Shown: positions 18,496 through 27,465 of the stretch, piece by piece
Layout of the letters: each line of letters starts with the position of its first letter
How positions within the stretch are numbered: position 1 is the first letter of the stretch
Origin: Gammaproteobacteria bacterium
GTDB lineage: Bacteria > Pseudomonadota > Gammaproteobacteria > DSM-16500
Assembly: GCA_021324305.1 (NCBI GenBank)
Contig: JAJPJI010000026.1
Location: 107,003-171,002 of the forward strand
Length of the DNA: 64,000 nucleotides
Direction: 5' to 3'
The notes under the pieces: model-generated
Seen by the model: the letters and a program-made list of their open reading frames with translations, nothing else
Database searches by the model: none
Told to the model about the DNA's origin: nothing
Position numbers and translations under genes: made by a program

Positions 18496-18960
18496 ATGAA
18501 AGTAGCCAGATATGCGATTGTCGCCAGTCAATTTAACCAGATCATTACCGACGCCTTGCTGAACGGCGCACTGGAACGGTTTGCCGAATTAAATATCGCG
18601 GAAGAAAATGTCACTGTCGTCAAAGTCCCGGGTGCGGTTGAAATTCCACTCACGGCACAATTGTTGGCAAAAACAGACAAATACCAGGCAATTATCTGCC
18701 TTGGTGCAGTCATACGCGGCGATACCAGCCATTATGATTACGTTTGCGAACAAGTCAGCCAGGGCTGCCAGCGCGTGATGCTGGATTATGACATCCCGGT
18801 CATATTTGGCGTGCTAACGACTGAAAATGAAGCACAGGCGCAAGAGCGCGTAGGCGGCAAGGAAGGACATAAAGGCAAAGATGCTGTTGACACGGCAATC
18901 GCCATGGTATCCGTCGTTGATCAGATTACACAATCGACAAACAGTATTGGTTACTATTGA
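18496..18960 (+). CDS. ribH: 6,7-dimethyl-8-ribityllumazine synthase
   Basis: 154 residues from the ATG at 18496, chosen because AGAGG precedes it by about 6 bases and it gives the standard length; a longer frame from 18457 overlaps ribBA. Family motifs are IVASQFNQIITDALLNGA, the phosphate site VPGAVEIPLTAQ, AIICLGAVIRGDTSHYDYV with the catalytic His region, and PVIFGVLTTENEAQAQERVG. It condenses the ribitylaminouracil with dihydroxybutanone phosphate. It is last in the operon; nusB, a frequent follower in other proteobacteria, is absent. Confidence 0.96.
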   Translation: MKVARYAIVASQFNQIITDALLNGALERFAELNIAEENVTVVKVPGAVEIPLTAQLLAKTDKYQAIICLGAVIRGDTSHYDYVCEQVSQGCQRVMLDYDIPVIFGVLTTENEAQAQERVGGKEGHKGKDAVDTAIAMVSVVDQITQSTNSIGYY

Positions 18961-19064
18961 AGAAATGGATCGCCACAGCTTGCTAACCCGTCTGGTTCCA
19001 TGCTATGACGGCCTTACAAACGAAAAGCGACGAAATTCATATAACCATGTTCTGCATAGTCTCA

Positions 19065-21944
19065 TTACTTTTTAGATCGTGCTGGTCCACCATGTTGACC
19101 AAGATCGTCACTTACTGATGACTGTAATGAAGTTGCCCTATGTGTTGCTTTGGTCGCACCAAAGATACCCATCTTAGGAAAGCTTGCCTTTTCAGGAGAT
19201 CTAATATTCGGGGTCTGAGTCTCATGCATTTCCTTGTGATGTAATAATGTTTTTTCCTTATCGTCAATGAATTTCATGAGGTGTTTCATTTCTTTTTCAA
19301 TAGGCATATTCCTATTCCAATCCCGCTCTCGCTCTCCCTGATCTCTTGGCTGTCCTAGCTTTACCTCACCTTCAGCGTAAAAGGTTTCATAGTCACTCTT
19401 AAGTTTCTCTATCATATCCTTTAGCCTCAATAATGAGGGCAGATCATTTGCTTGTTGCAGCTCATTTCCGATCCTTTGCATACCCAGTACAACATTTTTC
19501 ATCGCGATTTGATCCTCATGAGGTCCGAGATTAATTGTGGGGATTCTCTCTAATAAACTCTCAACCGATTTTTGAATTTGGGGCAGTGGAACGACCGGGA
19601 GCGCTCTGGCCGTGAGAGATGGTTGCTGAGATTTTTCCAATTTAAGCAGTGCTTCCAGATCATCACGATATGATTTTAATAATTTTGCAGCACGAGCCTC
19701 TTTCCCAGCCACTTTTTTTGCCCGGCCGGATATACTTTTATGGTGTTCGCTGAATAGAGAAACAGGTTCCTGTTTCTTGAGTATGTTGTTCAGATAAGCG
19801 AGCTTGGCCTGGTTAGATAACTTATTACTTGATAAAACAGTCAAGATAGGCGACAAATCCTTTTTTCGTTGTTGTGATAGCGGACTATCATTACGGCCTT
19901 CCAACGTTTTTTCATAATCCTGAAGAGCCTGCAGACGTTTAGACACATTCTCTTGCATACCTTTGACAGTTATTCTGGATAACTTGTCATAGGCTTGACG
20001 TAATTTCTTAATTGCCCTGGTATCGTCCTGCCGGAATTCTTTTAACATACCGACTGGTCGTTCTGTATGATGGCGCTTGAGATGCGGATTATTTTCAATT
20101 TCATTTTTTAAAAAATCCCTTTGTTCATCAGGACTCATTTTTTTATGAAAAAGCGCATCAGAAATCCTTTCGAGTTCCTTCAAGCGTGCTTTTGCAACCT
20201 CATCATCTGGACTATTCTTCACACGCTTACGCAGTTTTGTTTGATATGAAAATAACGCAGAAGCAATATCATAAATTGGTTTTTTCGGAGTTGAAAGAGT
20301 AGGCATCGTTTTGGTAAGCGTGCTGGGTGTGATTTTTTCATCATAAGATTTATCCCTGGTTTCACCTTCTATTCGTTTCCGGTGAGTATAAGATATTGGA
20401 TCAAATTGTTTCTCATATTTGGCTGCATCGCTTTTAATTGCGATATATAAATCATATAATGGTTGTGCTAATTCAGACTTGATATCCTTTCCTACACGAT
20501 CACGAATATCTTTAACTACATTTCCTTCACTATCTTTTAAAGTCTTAATCAGTTCATCTATTTTTTGGATCAAAGTTGATATCATATCCTCGTATTTATG
20601 AGGTTTATATTTTTCATTAACTTTAACCAACTGATCACGGATGTTCTGAATTAATGAAAATGTTTTATCAGCGCTATCACGATGATCAGCCCTAGACATT
20701 TTATTTTCATAAAGGGAATTTATCATCTGTATATCACTTGGTAATTGTTTAGTTCTTACCCAATCACTTATATGTTTAGCTTTCATTTTCCCGATTAAAC
20801 TGGGTGAAACTTTGCTTCCGTCAATCTGATACCCTTGATAAGTGCCTTGTAGTGCATTCGCTAATTTCTGTGCGGCAATTTCCTTTTTTTCTACAATAAA
20901 TTGCTTTTGTACTGCAATTTCGTGGCGAATGGCATCTTTTAACTGATTCACATCTGGCGGATTTTTAAAATTGAAGTCGGCTTTAAGGGAACTTTCCAAT
21001 CGCGCTATTCTTTTCTCGATTTCTTCAATATCACCAGTAGGCAATGGCGACTTCTCCATAAGTGCTTTTTTGCCATCCATCAATTTTGCAATACTAATTT
21101 CAATCCCATCTTTCAACATTTTTTTATATTTATCAATATCATCTTCGTTTGTTGAGGCAACGATCTTATCAATCAATTTTAATGAATCATCAAGATTAAT
21201 AATTTCCAGTTCATGTGGTTCGCACTGGGATTTATAATCCATATCAATGATTTGAGTTACCTTATTAATACCAATCAGACTTGGTTCCTTGGAATCTTCC
21301 ACCAATGCTCGTAATTTTTCTTTTGATTCCTTATCCTGACTGAATAGTGTTTCCAAATAGCGCATGGTTTCTATTGCTTCTGGCGATAATCCCTTCCATT
21401 CATACTTTGTTACTGTCCCCTCACTAGATAAATCGGAAAATAATCTTTTAATCTCATTAAAATTCAATGCCTCATAAATAGCTCTCGCACTAAAAAAATC
21501 TCGCTTGTCAAGCAATTGCTTGACGAGGAAAATATAACGCTCAATGACCAGATTGCGTTGATCCTTATTTTCAACCGAAAGAATATGATTTCGCACGAGT
21601 TCATTCTGATAAAGTGCCAAATTAATTAAATCCTGACAATCATTGGCAATTGCATCTGTTGTCATATCCTTGTATTGGTCAAATTTCAATTCGTTGTAAA
21701 GTTCAGATGTCATTGAACTCAATGTTGCCGCATATACATCAATAATGCCTGCGTTGACTTTGCGAATTCTTTCTACGAGTTCTGGGTGAGATTCAATATA
21801 GGCTATGTTTTGCGGATCACTCAATGTCTTTTCAAATTCATCGACAAGCTGGGTAAAGTGATCTCCTGATTCGGGAAGAGGCTGACTAAGGTACGATTCC
21901 AGAATCCCCAAAATACCTTCAATAGGTTTACTATCTGAGCGCAT
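19065..21944 (-). CDS. Large coiled-coil protein with RasGEF-like N-terminal domain, candidate effector
   Basis: 959 residues, no signal peptide or membrane segment. The ATG at 21944 has GAGG 6 bases upstream. Residues about 75-240 read like a Ras guanine-nucleotide exchange factor catalytic domain: SELYNEL, then DLINLALYQNELVRNHIL, QRNLVIERYIFLVKQLLDKR, DFFSARAIYEALNFNEIKRL, and an ending with SKEPSLIGINKVTQIID where RasGEF domains have the proline-rich segment before the last helix. The remaining 700 residues are charged, mainly helical and coiled-coil, ending in a Gly/Ser-rich basic tail. RasGEF domains are eukaryotic but occur in Legionella effectors. If real, it would act on a host small GTPase after secretion. 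The call rests on pattern matching by eye. Confidence 0.6.
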   Translation of the reverse strand: MRSDSKPIEGILGILESYLSQPLPESGDHFTQLVDEFEKTLSDPQNIAYIESHPELVERIRKVNAGIIDVYAATLSSMTSELYNELKFDQYKDMTTDAIANDCQDLINLALYQNELVRNHILSVENKDQRNLVIERYIFLVKQLLDKRDFFSARAIYEALNFNEIKRLFSDLSSEGTVTKYEWKGLSPEAIETMRYLETLFSQDKESKEKLRALVEDSKEPSLIGINKVTQIIDMDYKSQCEPHELEIINLDDSLKLIDKIVASTNEDDIDKYKKMLKDGIEISIAKLMDGKKALMEKSPLPTGDIEEIEKRIARLESSLKADFNFKNPPDVNQLKDAIRHEIAVQKQFIVEKKEIAAQKLANALQGTYQGYQIDGSKVSPSLIGKMKAKHISDWVRTKQLPSDIQMINSLYENKMSRADHRDSADKTFSLIQNIRDQLVKVNEKYKPHKYEDMISTLIQKIDELIKTLKDSEGNVVKDIRDRVGKDIKSELAQPLYDLYIAIKSDAAKYEKQFDPISYTHRKRIEGETRDKSYDEKITPSTLTKTMPTLSTPKKPIYDIASALFSYQTKLRKRVKNSPDDEVAKARLKELERISDALFHKKMSPDEQRDFLKNEIENNPHLKRHHTERPVGMLKEFRQDDTRAIKKLRQAYDKLSRITVKGMQENVSKRLQALQDYEKTLEGRNDSPLSQQRKKDLSPILTVLSSNKLSNQAKLAYLNNILKKQEPVSLFSEHHKSISGRAKKVAGKEARAAKLLKSYRDDLEALLKLEKSQQPSLTARALPVVPLPQIQKSVESLLERIPTINLGPHEDQIAMKNVVLGMQRIGNELQQANDLPSLLRLKDMIEKLKSDYETFYAEGEVKLGQPRDQGERERDWNRNMPIEKEMKHLMKFIDDKEKTLLHHKEMHETQTPNIRSPEKASFPKMGIFGATKATHRATSLQSSVSDDLGQHGGPARSKK

Positions 21945-22148
21945 ATTAGACCTCGCTATTCTGTATCTATATGCTTAATTATAGTATACGTTTGCTGGAC
22001 TGATACGCGGCTGGCGTTGCACACTGATTTATATTTACGTAATAGATGCATATAATATTAAAATCAAGTACATATAAAGCATATCTCAATTTTAATCCTA
22101 GTTGTCGATGTTAATATGAGATTAAAATATTATGATGATATTGCTGAA

Positions 22149-22208
22149 CTTGAACTGACAGCTTGAGAGCAGACTTCTTATTGAGTCGCGCGCAACTGTC
22201 AGATCAAG
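22149..22208. repeat. Imperfect inverted repeat downstream of the tandem-repeat gene
   Basis: Segments 22149-22161 and 22196-22208 pair over 12 of 13 positions with a 34-base spacer. It lies just past the stop codon at 22237 on the minus strand and may end transcription, but there is no T-run. The rest of 21945-22236 is AT-rich leader DNA for the large gene, with a TATAAT sequence on the minus strand at 21978-21983. Confidence 0.4.
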
Positions 22209-22236
22209 TCTGTATCTTATGATAGTATGAATCATA

Positions 22237-23415
22237 CTACTTTTTGATTGTCATTTCAGGTATGAATTCCATCTGTTTTGGGTGAAACTCCTGAATGGCT
22301 TGAATGACTCGATCAAGAATGGCCGACTTTTCATCGTTTCCAGTTTCATTATCCACTACAGGCTCGAGCATCCTTAAAATTCCAGACATAGGATCAGATT
22401 TTCCCTTCGAACCTAACCAGCACTGGTTACTGCTGTTACGATCAGCACATTCAATAAGGGAATTCAGATGTTGGGCTGACTGAATATACTCATGCTCATG
22501 CGTATCTGTATCAATGCTACCGAGTTTGACGAGTTTATCCATCAATGGCTTGATGTATTTTGGAACTTTTGTTTTGTGCTTACCTCTTTCAGTTTGGATG
22601 GTCACGTTTACACCGGAACAAAATCCACTTACCTGTTGATGCCAAAAATGGACATCGTTAATCGTATCACTGATCAAGCGGTAACATTGAATCAATTTAT
22701 CTTCGAATTGACGCTGTGACATTCTTGAAGATATATATTCATGCTTCGCTTCTTCCTCGGCGGACTGTTTGCGCTTCGCTTCTTCCTCGGCGGTCTGTTT
22801 GCGCCTTGCTTCTTCCTCAGCGGTCTGTTTGCGCCTTGCTTCTTCCTCAGCGGTCTGTTTGCGCCTTGCTTCTTCCTCATCCTTGTTTTCTTCTGCAAGT
22901 CGATCAGGCTGACCTTCCTGATGATCTGCTTTTACCGATTCCGGTATTAACAAAGCTGCATTGCGATGATCAGGATGCGGTTCGTGATGCATACTGGTCA
23001 GCATATCCATTACAAATGTTGTGGATTGCTCCCTGTTCAGACGTTTATAACTGATACCATGCTGTAATATTTCATTCCAGCAGTGAATATCACCGCCTTT
23101 TAATTTATCCTGAAAAAAATTTTCCTTGATCATCCATGAAAATGTAGCGTAATTTTTTTCATAGAAATCGGTAATGTCCAGGTAATTATCAATAATCTGC
23201 CGTAAATCTTCCAAGGTTTTCGCATCATCCAGTTCATTTAGCGTCAACAAATCGTTATCAAACAATTCAGCTCCATGTTTCCGATTAACAATATTCAACA
23301 GTCTTGTTTTTACTGCTTTTAGTTCAGCTTCTTTCTCAAGAGTATGCGGTACGGATATATTATGTTTGATTAATTCGAATTTATCATGTACTGCAGTTTC
23401 GTGATGACCCATCAT
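22237..23415 (-). CDS. Orphan protein with KQTAEEEARR tandem repeats, candidate effector
   Basis: 392 residues from the ATG at 23415, preferred because GGAGGAG lies 6 bases upstream; another ATG at 23430 is possible. No known family is recognised. The N-terminal 160 residues are helical. Residues about 180-225 form a highly charged helix from 4-5 copies of a 10-residue unit (KQTAEEEARR and variants). The C-terminal half has several Cys (SGFCSGV, ECADRNSSNQCWLG) and mixed structure. It shares strand and neighbourhood with the RasGEF-like gene, 292 bases apart. The charged repeat should form a long single alpha-helix or coiled coil. Secretion by Dot/Icm is plausible by context only. Confidence 0.7.
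   Translation of the reverse strand: MMGHHETAVHDKFELIKHNISVPHTLEKEAELKAVKTRLLNIVNRKHGAELFDNDLLTLNELDDAKTLEDLRQIIDNYLDITDFYEKNYATFSWMIKENFFQDKLKGGDIHCWNEILQHGISYKRLNREQSTTFVMDMLTSMHHEPHPDHRNAALLIPESVKADHQEGQPDRLAEENKDEEEARRKQTAEEEARRKQTAEEEARRKQTAEEEAKRKQSAEEEAKHEYISSRMSQRQFEDKLIQCYRLISDTINDVHFWHQQVSGFCSGVNVTIQTERGKHKTKVPKYIKPLMDKLVKLGSIDTDTHEHEYIQSAQHLNSLIECADRNSSNQCWLGSKGKSDPMSGILRMLEPVVDNETGNDEKSAILDRVIQAIQEFHPKQMEFIPEMTIKK
22741..22879. repeat. 30-bp tandem repeat inside the orphan gene (about 4.6 copies)
   Basis: The unit is 30 bases and encodes ten residues, so copy-number change would keep the frame. Copies at 22801-22830 and 22831-22860 are identical, while 22741-22770 and 22771-22800 differ by a few bases. 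A last partial copy ends near 22879. This suggests recent slippage or unequal recombination and a possible variable-number locus. Confidence 0.92.
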
Positions 23416-23591
23416 ATTAAACTCCTCCATGTTGTTTAGATGATTATCAAACTAAAACCATGTCATTCGAAATTTCATTGCGTGATATTGCTTATACACT
23501 GATATAATTTATTGAATGCAAAAATTTTTTTGATGTATTGGTGATTCAAAGCGTGATATGTTCATGATAGCAGTGAATTCTTAACAAAACG

Positions 23592-25502
23592 TTAAGAATC
23601 CTGCTTGTAAGATTGCACCAGAACTTCCAGCTCATCCCAGCGCTTGTAGGCATGTTCTATTTCCACTCCGACCTCATTCAGTCTGGACATTGTTGATGTG
23701 ATGACATCCTGACTTTGTTTGTAAAACTCTGCGCTGGCAGCCTGGTTTTGCAACTCACTCTGTTCTGCTTCCAGCTTTAATATTTTATTCGGCAATTCAT
23801 CCAATTCCCGTTGTTCCTTATAACTTAATTTTTTGTTTTGTCTTGGAGCAATACTTGCCTGACGTTCAACGGGTTTATCCATTACCGGTTTGATATCAAT
23901 GACTGGTTTTCTTTGCCGAATCCAGTCCTGATAACCGCCAATATATTCTTCAATTTTTCCATCACCTTCGAATGCCAGCGTACTGGTAACCACATTATCA
24001 AGAAATGCCCTGTCATGGCTGACAAGTAGTAACGTCCCTTGATAATTCCCCAATAATTCCTCCAGCAATTCCAGGGTTTCAATATCCAGGTCATTGGTTG
24101 GCTCATCCATCACCAGCAAGTTGGCAGGTTTGCTAAATAAGCGTGCCAGCAACAATCGATTGCACTCGCCTCCAGACAAGGCTTTCACTGGTGTCAAGGC
24201 CCGCTGCGGCGTGAAGAGAAAATCAGCCAGATAACTCATGATATGTTTTCTTTGACCGTTTATCTCGATAGTTTCACTGCCTTCAATGACATTGTCGATG
24301 ACCGATTTTTCGAGGTTCAATGTCTGCCGCTGCTGGTCAAAATACGCAATTTGCAGTCTGGTGCCATGTATTATCGTGCCATGCTGAGGAACAAGTTGCT
24401 GGAGTAGTATATTCAAAAGCGTGCTTTTACCAGCGCCATTCGGACCAATTAACCCGATACGGTCCCCGCGCATGATACGAAGCGAAAAATCCCTGATTAC
24501 GACCCGGTCTTCAAATCGATGAGTGATGTGTTTTGCCTCGATGACCAATTGTCCTGACTTATCCGCTTCATTGAGACTAAAATCCGCCTTGCCTTGCACT
24601 TCCCTGCGCTTGCTGCGCTGTAAACGCATTGCTTCCAATGCGCGCACACGGCCTTCATTGCGTGTACGTCTTGCCTTGATACCTTGCCGTATCCAAACCT
24701 CTTCCTGGGCCAGCTTCTTGTCAAAATCAGCATTCTGTTTGGCTTCAGCATGCAGCATTTCTTCTTTCCTACGCAGAAAGTTAGCATAATCGCCCGGCCA
24801 TGAGGTCAGCTGCCCCCGATCAAGCTCAATAATCCGGGTCGCCAGTCTCTGCAATAATGCCCTGTCGTGGGTAATAAACAGTAATCCACAACCTGAAGCA
24901 AGCAGCTGATCTTCCAGCCATTGGATAGCCTCGATATCCAGATGATTGGTTGGTTCATCCAGTAATAATAATTCCGGAGAAGCAACCAGCGCTCGTGCAA
25001 GCGCAACTCGCCGCTGCCAACCGCCTGAAAGTTCGGATAATCGCTTTTCAGGGTTCAGCTCCAGCCGGCTCAGGATGGTTTTGATATCCTGTTCAAAATG
25101 CCAGCCATTAACAGCATCGATTTGATGCTGCAAGCGCTGCAGCTGCATTAATTCGTTCTGGGTATGCGCACTTCCCATACGCTGGGTGATCGAATGATAG
25201 TCTGCCAATAATCTTCCCGCTTCAGCGAGGCCTTCAGAAACATATTCAAATACTGTCGAGCTGGTATTGTCAGGTAATTCCTGGGCCAGCCGCGCCAGAC
25301 GCAAATGCGGCTTGCGCCAGATGGATCCGCTATCAGGCAGCAAACTGCCTTCCACAATTTTAAGCAGGGATGATTTACCCGCACCATTGCGTCCGATCAA
25401 ACAGACACGCTCACCTTTGCCAATCTGTAATTTGACATTATCCAGCAAGGAATCAAGACCATACGCGAGTGATACATTATCCAGACTGACCAGATTACTC
25501 AT
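23592..25502 (-). CDS. uup: ABC-F family ATPase Uup
   Basis: 636 residues with two ABC domains and no membrane part. Domain one has the Walker A GRNGAGKSSLLKI, signature LSGGWQRRVALARAL and Walker B LLLLDEPTNHLD. Domain two has GPNGAGKSTLLNIL, LSGGECNRLLLARLF and LLVMDEPTNDLD. The MDEPTNDLD variant and the C-terminal coiled-coil tail (about 560-636, rich in Glu/Gln/Lys) are characteristic of Uup, which acts on ribosomes or branched DNA intermediates. Its start overlaps the stop of the preceding ABC-F gene by 4 bases, so the two are co-expressed. Confidence 0.92.
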   Translation of the reverse strand: MSNLVSLDNVSLAYGLDSLLDNVKLQIGKGERVCLIGRNGAGKSSLLKIVEGSLLPDSGSIWRKPHLRLARLAQELPDNTSSTVFEYVSEGLAEAGRLLADYHSITQRMGSAHTQNELMQLQRLQHQIDAVNGWHFEQDIKTILSRLELNPEKRLSELSGGWQRRVALARALVASPELLLLDEPTNHLDIEAIQWLEDQLLASGCGLLFITHDRALLQRLATRIIELDRGQLTSWPGDYANFLRRKEEMLHAEAKQNADFDKKLAQEEVWIRQGIKARRTRNEGRVRALEAMRLQRSKRREVQGKADFSLNEADKSGQLVIEAKHITHRFEDRVVIRDFSLRIMRGDRIGLIGPNGAGKSTLLNILLQQLVPQHGTIIHGTRLQIAYFDQQRQTLNLEKSVIDNVIEGSETIEINGQRKHIMSYLADFLFTPQRALTPVKALSGGECNRLLLARLFSKPANLLVMDEPTNDLDIETLELLEELLGNYQGTLLLVSHDRAFLDNVVTSTLAFEGDGKIEEYIGGYQDWIRQRKPVIDIKPVMDKPVERQASIAPRQNKKLSYKEQRELDELPNKILKLEAEQSELQNQAASAEFYKQSQDVITSTMSRLNEVGVEIEHAYKRWDELEVLVQSYKQDS

Positions 25503-27388
25503 AATGATTTATCTCGTTCATCACATGCCTGCAGCCAATCATTTTCAACTTTTTCCAGTTCTTTTTTAATTCTAGCCTGACCCAGAAGATAATTCTGCAG
25601 CTTGTCCTTGTTTTGCGGCTCATACAGCGATAAATCCGCCAAGGCTGATTCAATGACAGCAGCTTCTTTTTCCAACCTTGCGATTTCATTTTCCAGACGC
25701 TTGACCCGCTGTAATAAAGGCTTGCGCATTTCGCGTAATCGCGCATCCTGCTGACGCTGTTCCTTTCTGGAAATTTCCAGTTTGTCAGTGCGCGGCGCGC
25801 TCGACAAGGCCTGTTGTTTACGAAATTCCAGCAACCATTTTTCGTAATCGGTTAAATCGCCGTCAAAATCCTGCAATTTCCCTTCCGCCGCGAGCAGCAG
25901 CTTGTCTGTTGTGGTCCTGACCAGATAGCGGTCATGACTGACCAGCAGCATGGCGCCTTCGTATTCCTGGAGTGCGATACTGAGTGCTTGCCGCATTTCA
26001 AGATCCAGATGATTGGTTGGTTCATCCAGCAAAAGTAAATTGGGTTTCTGCCAGACGAGCAAGGCCAGGGCAAGACGTGATTTTTCACCGCCTGAAAAAT
26101 TTTTTACCTCTTCTGTCACCCGATTGCCGGAAAAACCAAAACTGCCAAGAAAAGTCCTCAACTCCAGCTCCGTCGCTTTATCAGCCAACCGACGTAAATG
26201 CAAGAGCGGCGTCGCGTCCAATTGCAAATGATCAACCTGATGCTGTGCGAAATAGCCAATTTTTAATCCTGCGCTCACTTCGCGCTTACCGCGCGCCGGA
26301 CTCAGTTCACCGGCCAGCAATTTGATCAGGCTCGATTTCCCGGCACCATTCGGACCTAATACGGCAATTCGGTCTTTTGGTGTAATGCTTAGATTGAGAT
26401 TAGCAAGGACAGTATGATCACCATAAGCAATGTCCGCTTTATCCAGCGTGAGCAAGGGATTGGGACAATGTTCCGGATTTTTGAATGCAAATTGAAATGG
26501 CGATTCGGTTTGCACAGCGCAAACCAGATCCATTCGTTCGATTGCCTTTAACCGGCTTTGTGCCTGCCGTGCCTTGCTTGCCTTTGCGCGGAATCTGTCA
26601 ACAAAAGACTGTAAGTGAGCAATCTGTTTTTGCTGCTTTTCGTAGGCTGCCTGCTGCACCAGCAATTCCGCTGCCCGCTGCGTTTCAAACGCGGAATAAT
26701 TTCCACTATAGGATTTCAGACTCTGATGAGAGAGATGAACGATATGATCTACAATGTGATCAAGAAAATCCCTGTCATGTGAAATCAATAATAAGGTGCC
26801 TTGATATTGTTCCAGCCATTGCTCAAGCCATAATACAGCATCGAGATCCAGGTGATTGGTGGGTTCATCGAGTAATAAAACATCAGATCGGCACATTAAT
26901 GCCTTAGCCAGATTCAAGCGCACACGCCAGCCGCCTGAAAACGCACTGACAGGTTTTTGTTGTTCTGCCTGACTAAATCCCAGACCATTTAATAATTGTG
27001 CTGCTCGTGCCGGAGCAGAATAAGCGTCAATAATACTGAGTTTTTCATGCAACATGGCGATGCGTGTGCCATCATGCTGCGACTCTGCCTCAACCAGGGC
27101 CTGCTGTAACTCACGCAGTTCATAATCACCATCCAGAACAAATTCCTGCGCTGTCATGGCGCAGGATCGTGTTTCCTGTTCGACGTGCGCAAGTTTAATT
27201 TGCCGTGGAATCTCCAGTTGGCCGCCATCTGCCTGTAACTCTCCTAACAAAAGCGAGAACAGACTGGACTTCCCGGTTCCATTCGCTCCAATCACACCGA
27301 TACGCTGCTTATGATAAATTGTCCAATCGACATTGCTCAGCAAGACATGCTGACCGCGTCGAATGGTGATATTACGTAATGTAATCAT
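25499..27388 (-). CDS. yheS: ABC-F family ATPase, YheS type
   Basis: 629 residues, twin ABC domains without membrane helices. Domain one: GANGTGKSSLFSLL, FSGGWRVRLNLAKAL, LLLDEPTNHLDLDAV. Domain two: GPNGAGKSSLIKLL, FSGGEKSRLALALLV, LLLDEPTNHLDLEMR. The FSGGWRVR and FSGGEKSRLALA signatures and the N-terminal MITLRNITIRRG fit the YheS branch of ABC-F translation factors. ABC-F proteins bind the ribosomal E site and modulate elongation or rescue stalls. First of a two-gene unit with uup. No clear ribosome site is visible before the ATG. Confidence 0.9.
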   Translation of the reverse strand: MITLRNITIRRGQHVLLSNVDWTIYHKQRIGVIGANGTGKSSLFSLLLGELQADGGQLEIPRQIKLAHVEQETRSCAMTAQEFVLDGDYELRELQQALVEAESQHDGTRIAMLHEKLSIIDAYSAPARAAQLLNGLGFSQAEQQKPVSAFSGGWRVRLNLAKALMCRSDVLLLDEPTNHLDLDAVLWLEQWLEQYQGTLLLISHDRDFLDHIVDHIVHLSHQSLKSYSGNYSAFETQRAAELLVQQAAYEKQQKQIAHLQSFVDRFRAKASKARQAQSRLKAIERMDLVCAVQTESPFQFAFKNPEHCPNPLLTLDKADIAYGDHTVLANLNLSITPKDRIAVLGPNGAGKSSLIKLLAGELSPARGKREVSAGLKIGYFAQHQVDHLQLDATPLLHLRRLADKATELELRTFLGSFGFSGNRVTEEVKNFSGGEKSRLALALLVWQKPNLLLLDEPTNHLDLEMRQALSIALQEYEGAMLLVSHDRYLVRTTTDKLLLAAEGKLQDFDGDLTDYEKWLLEFRKQQALSSAPRTDKLEISRKEQRQQDARLREMRKPLLQRVKRLENEIARLEKEAAVIESALADLSLYEPQNKDKLQNYLLGQARIKKELEKVENDWLQACDERDKSL

Positions 27389-27465
27389 TAAAAATCAGAT
27401 TTTATTTAACGAGTTTCATGGCCTGCCAGCATCAAGTACGGAGTACCTGATGATAAAAAGCAAGA

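Noticed and set aside
22741..22879. Regular repeats that might be a CRISPR array.
   Set aside because: Units are directly adjacent without spacers, are 30 bases in frame with a protein, and no cas genes are near. It is a coding tandem repeat.
22716..23054. A plus-strand open frame with Leu/Phe-rich repeats opposite the tandem-repeat gene.
   Set aside because: It is the antisense shadow of the Glu/Arg-rich repeats. The minus-strand frame is longer and has a strong ribosome site.
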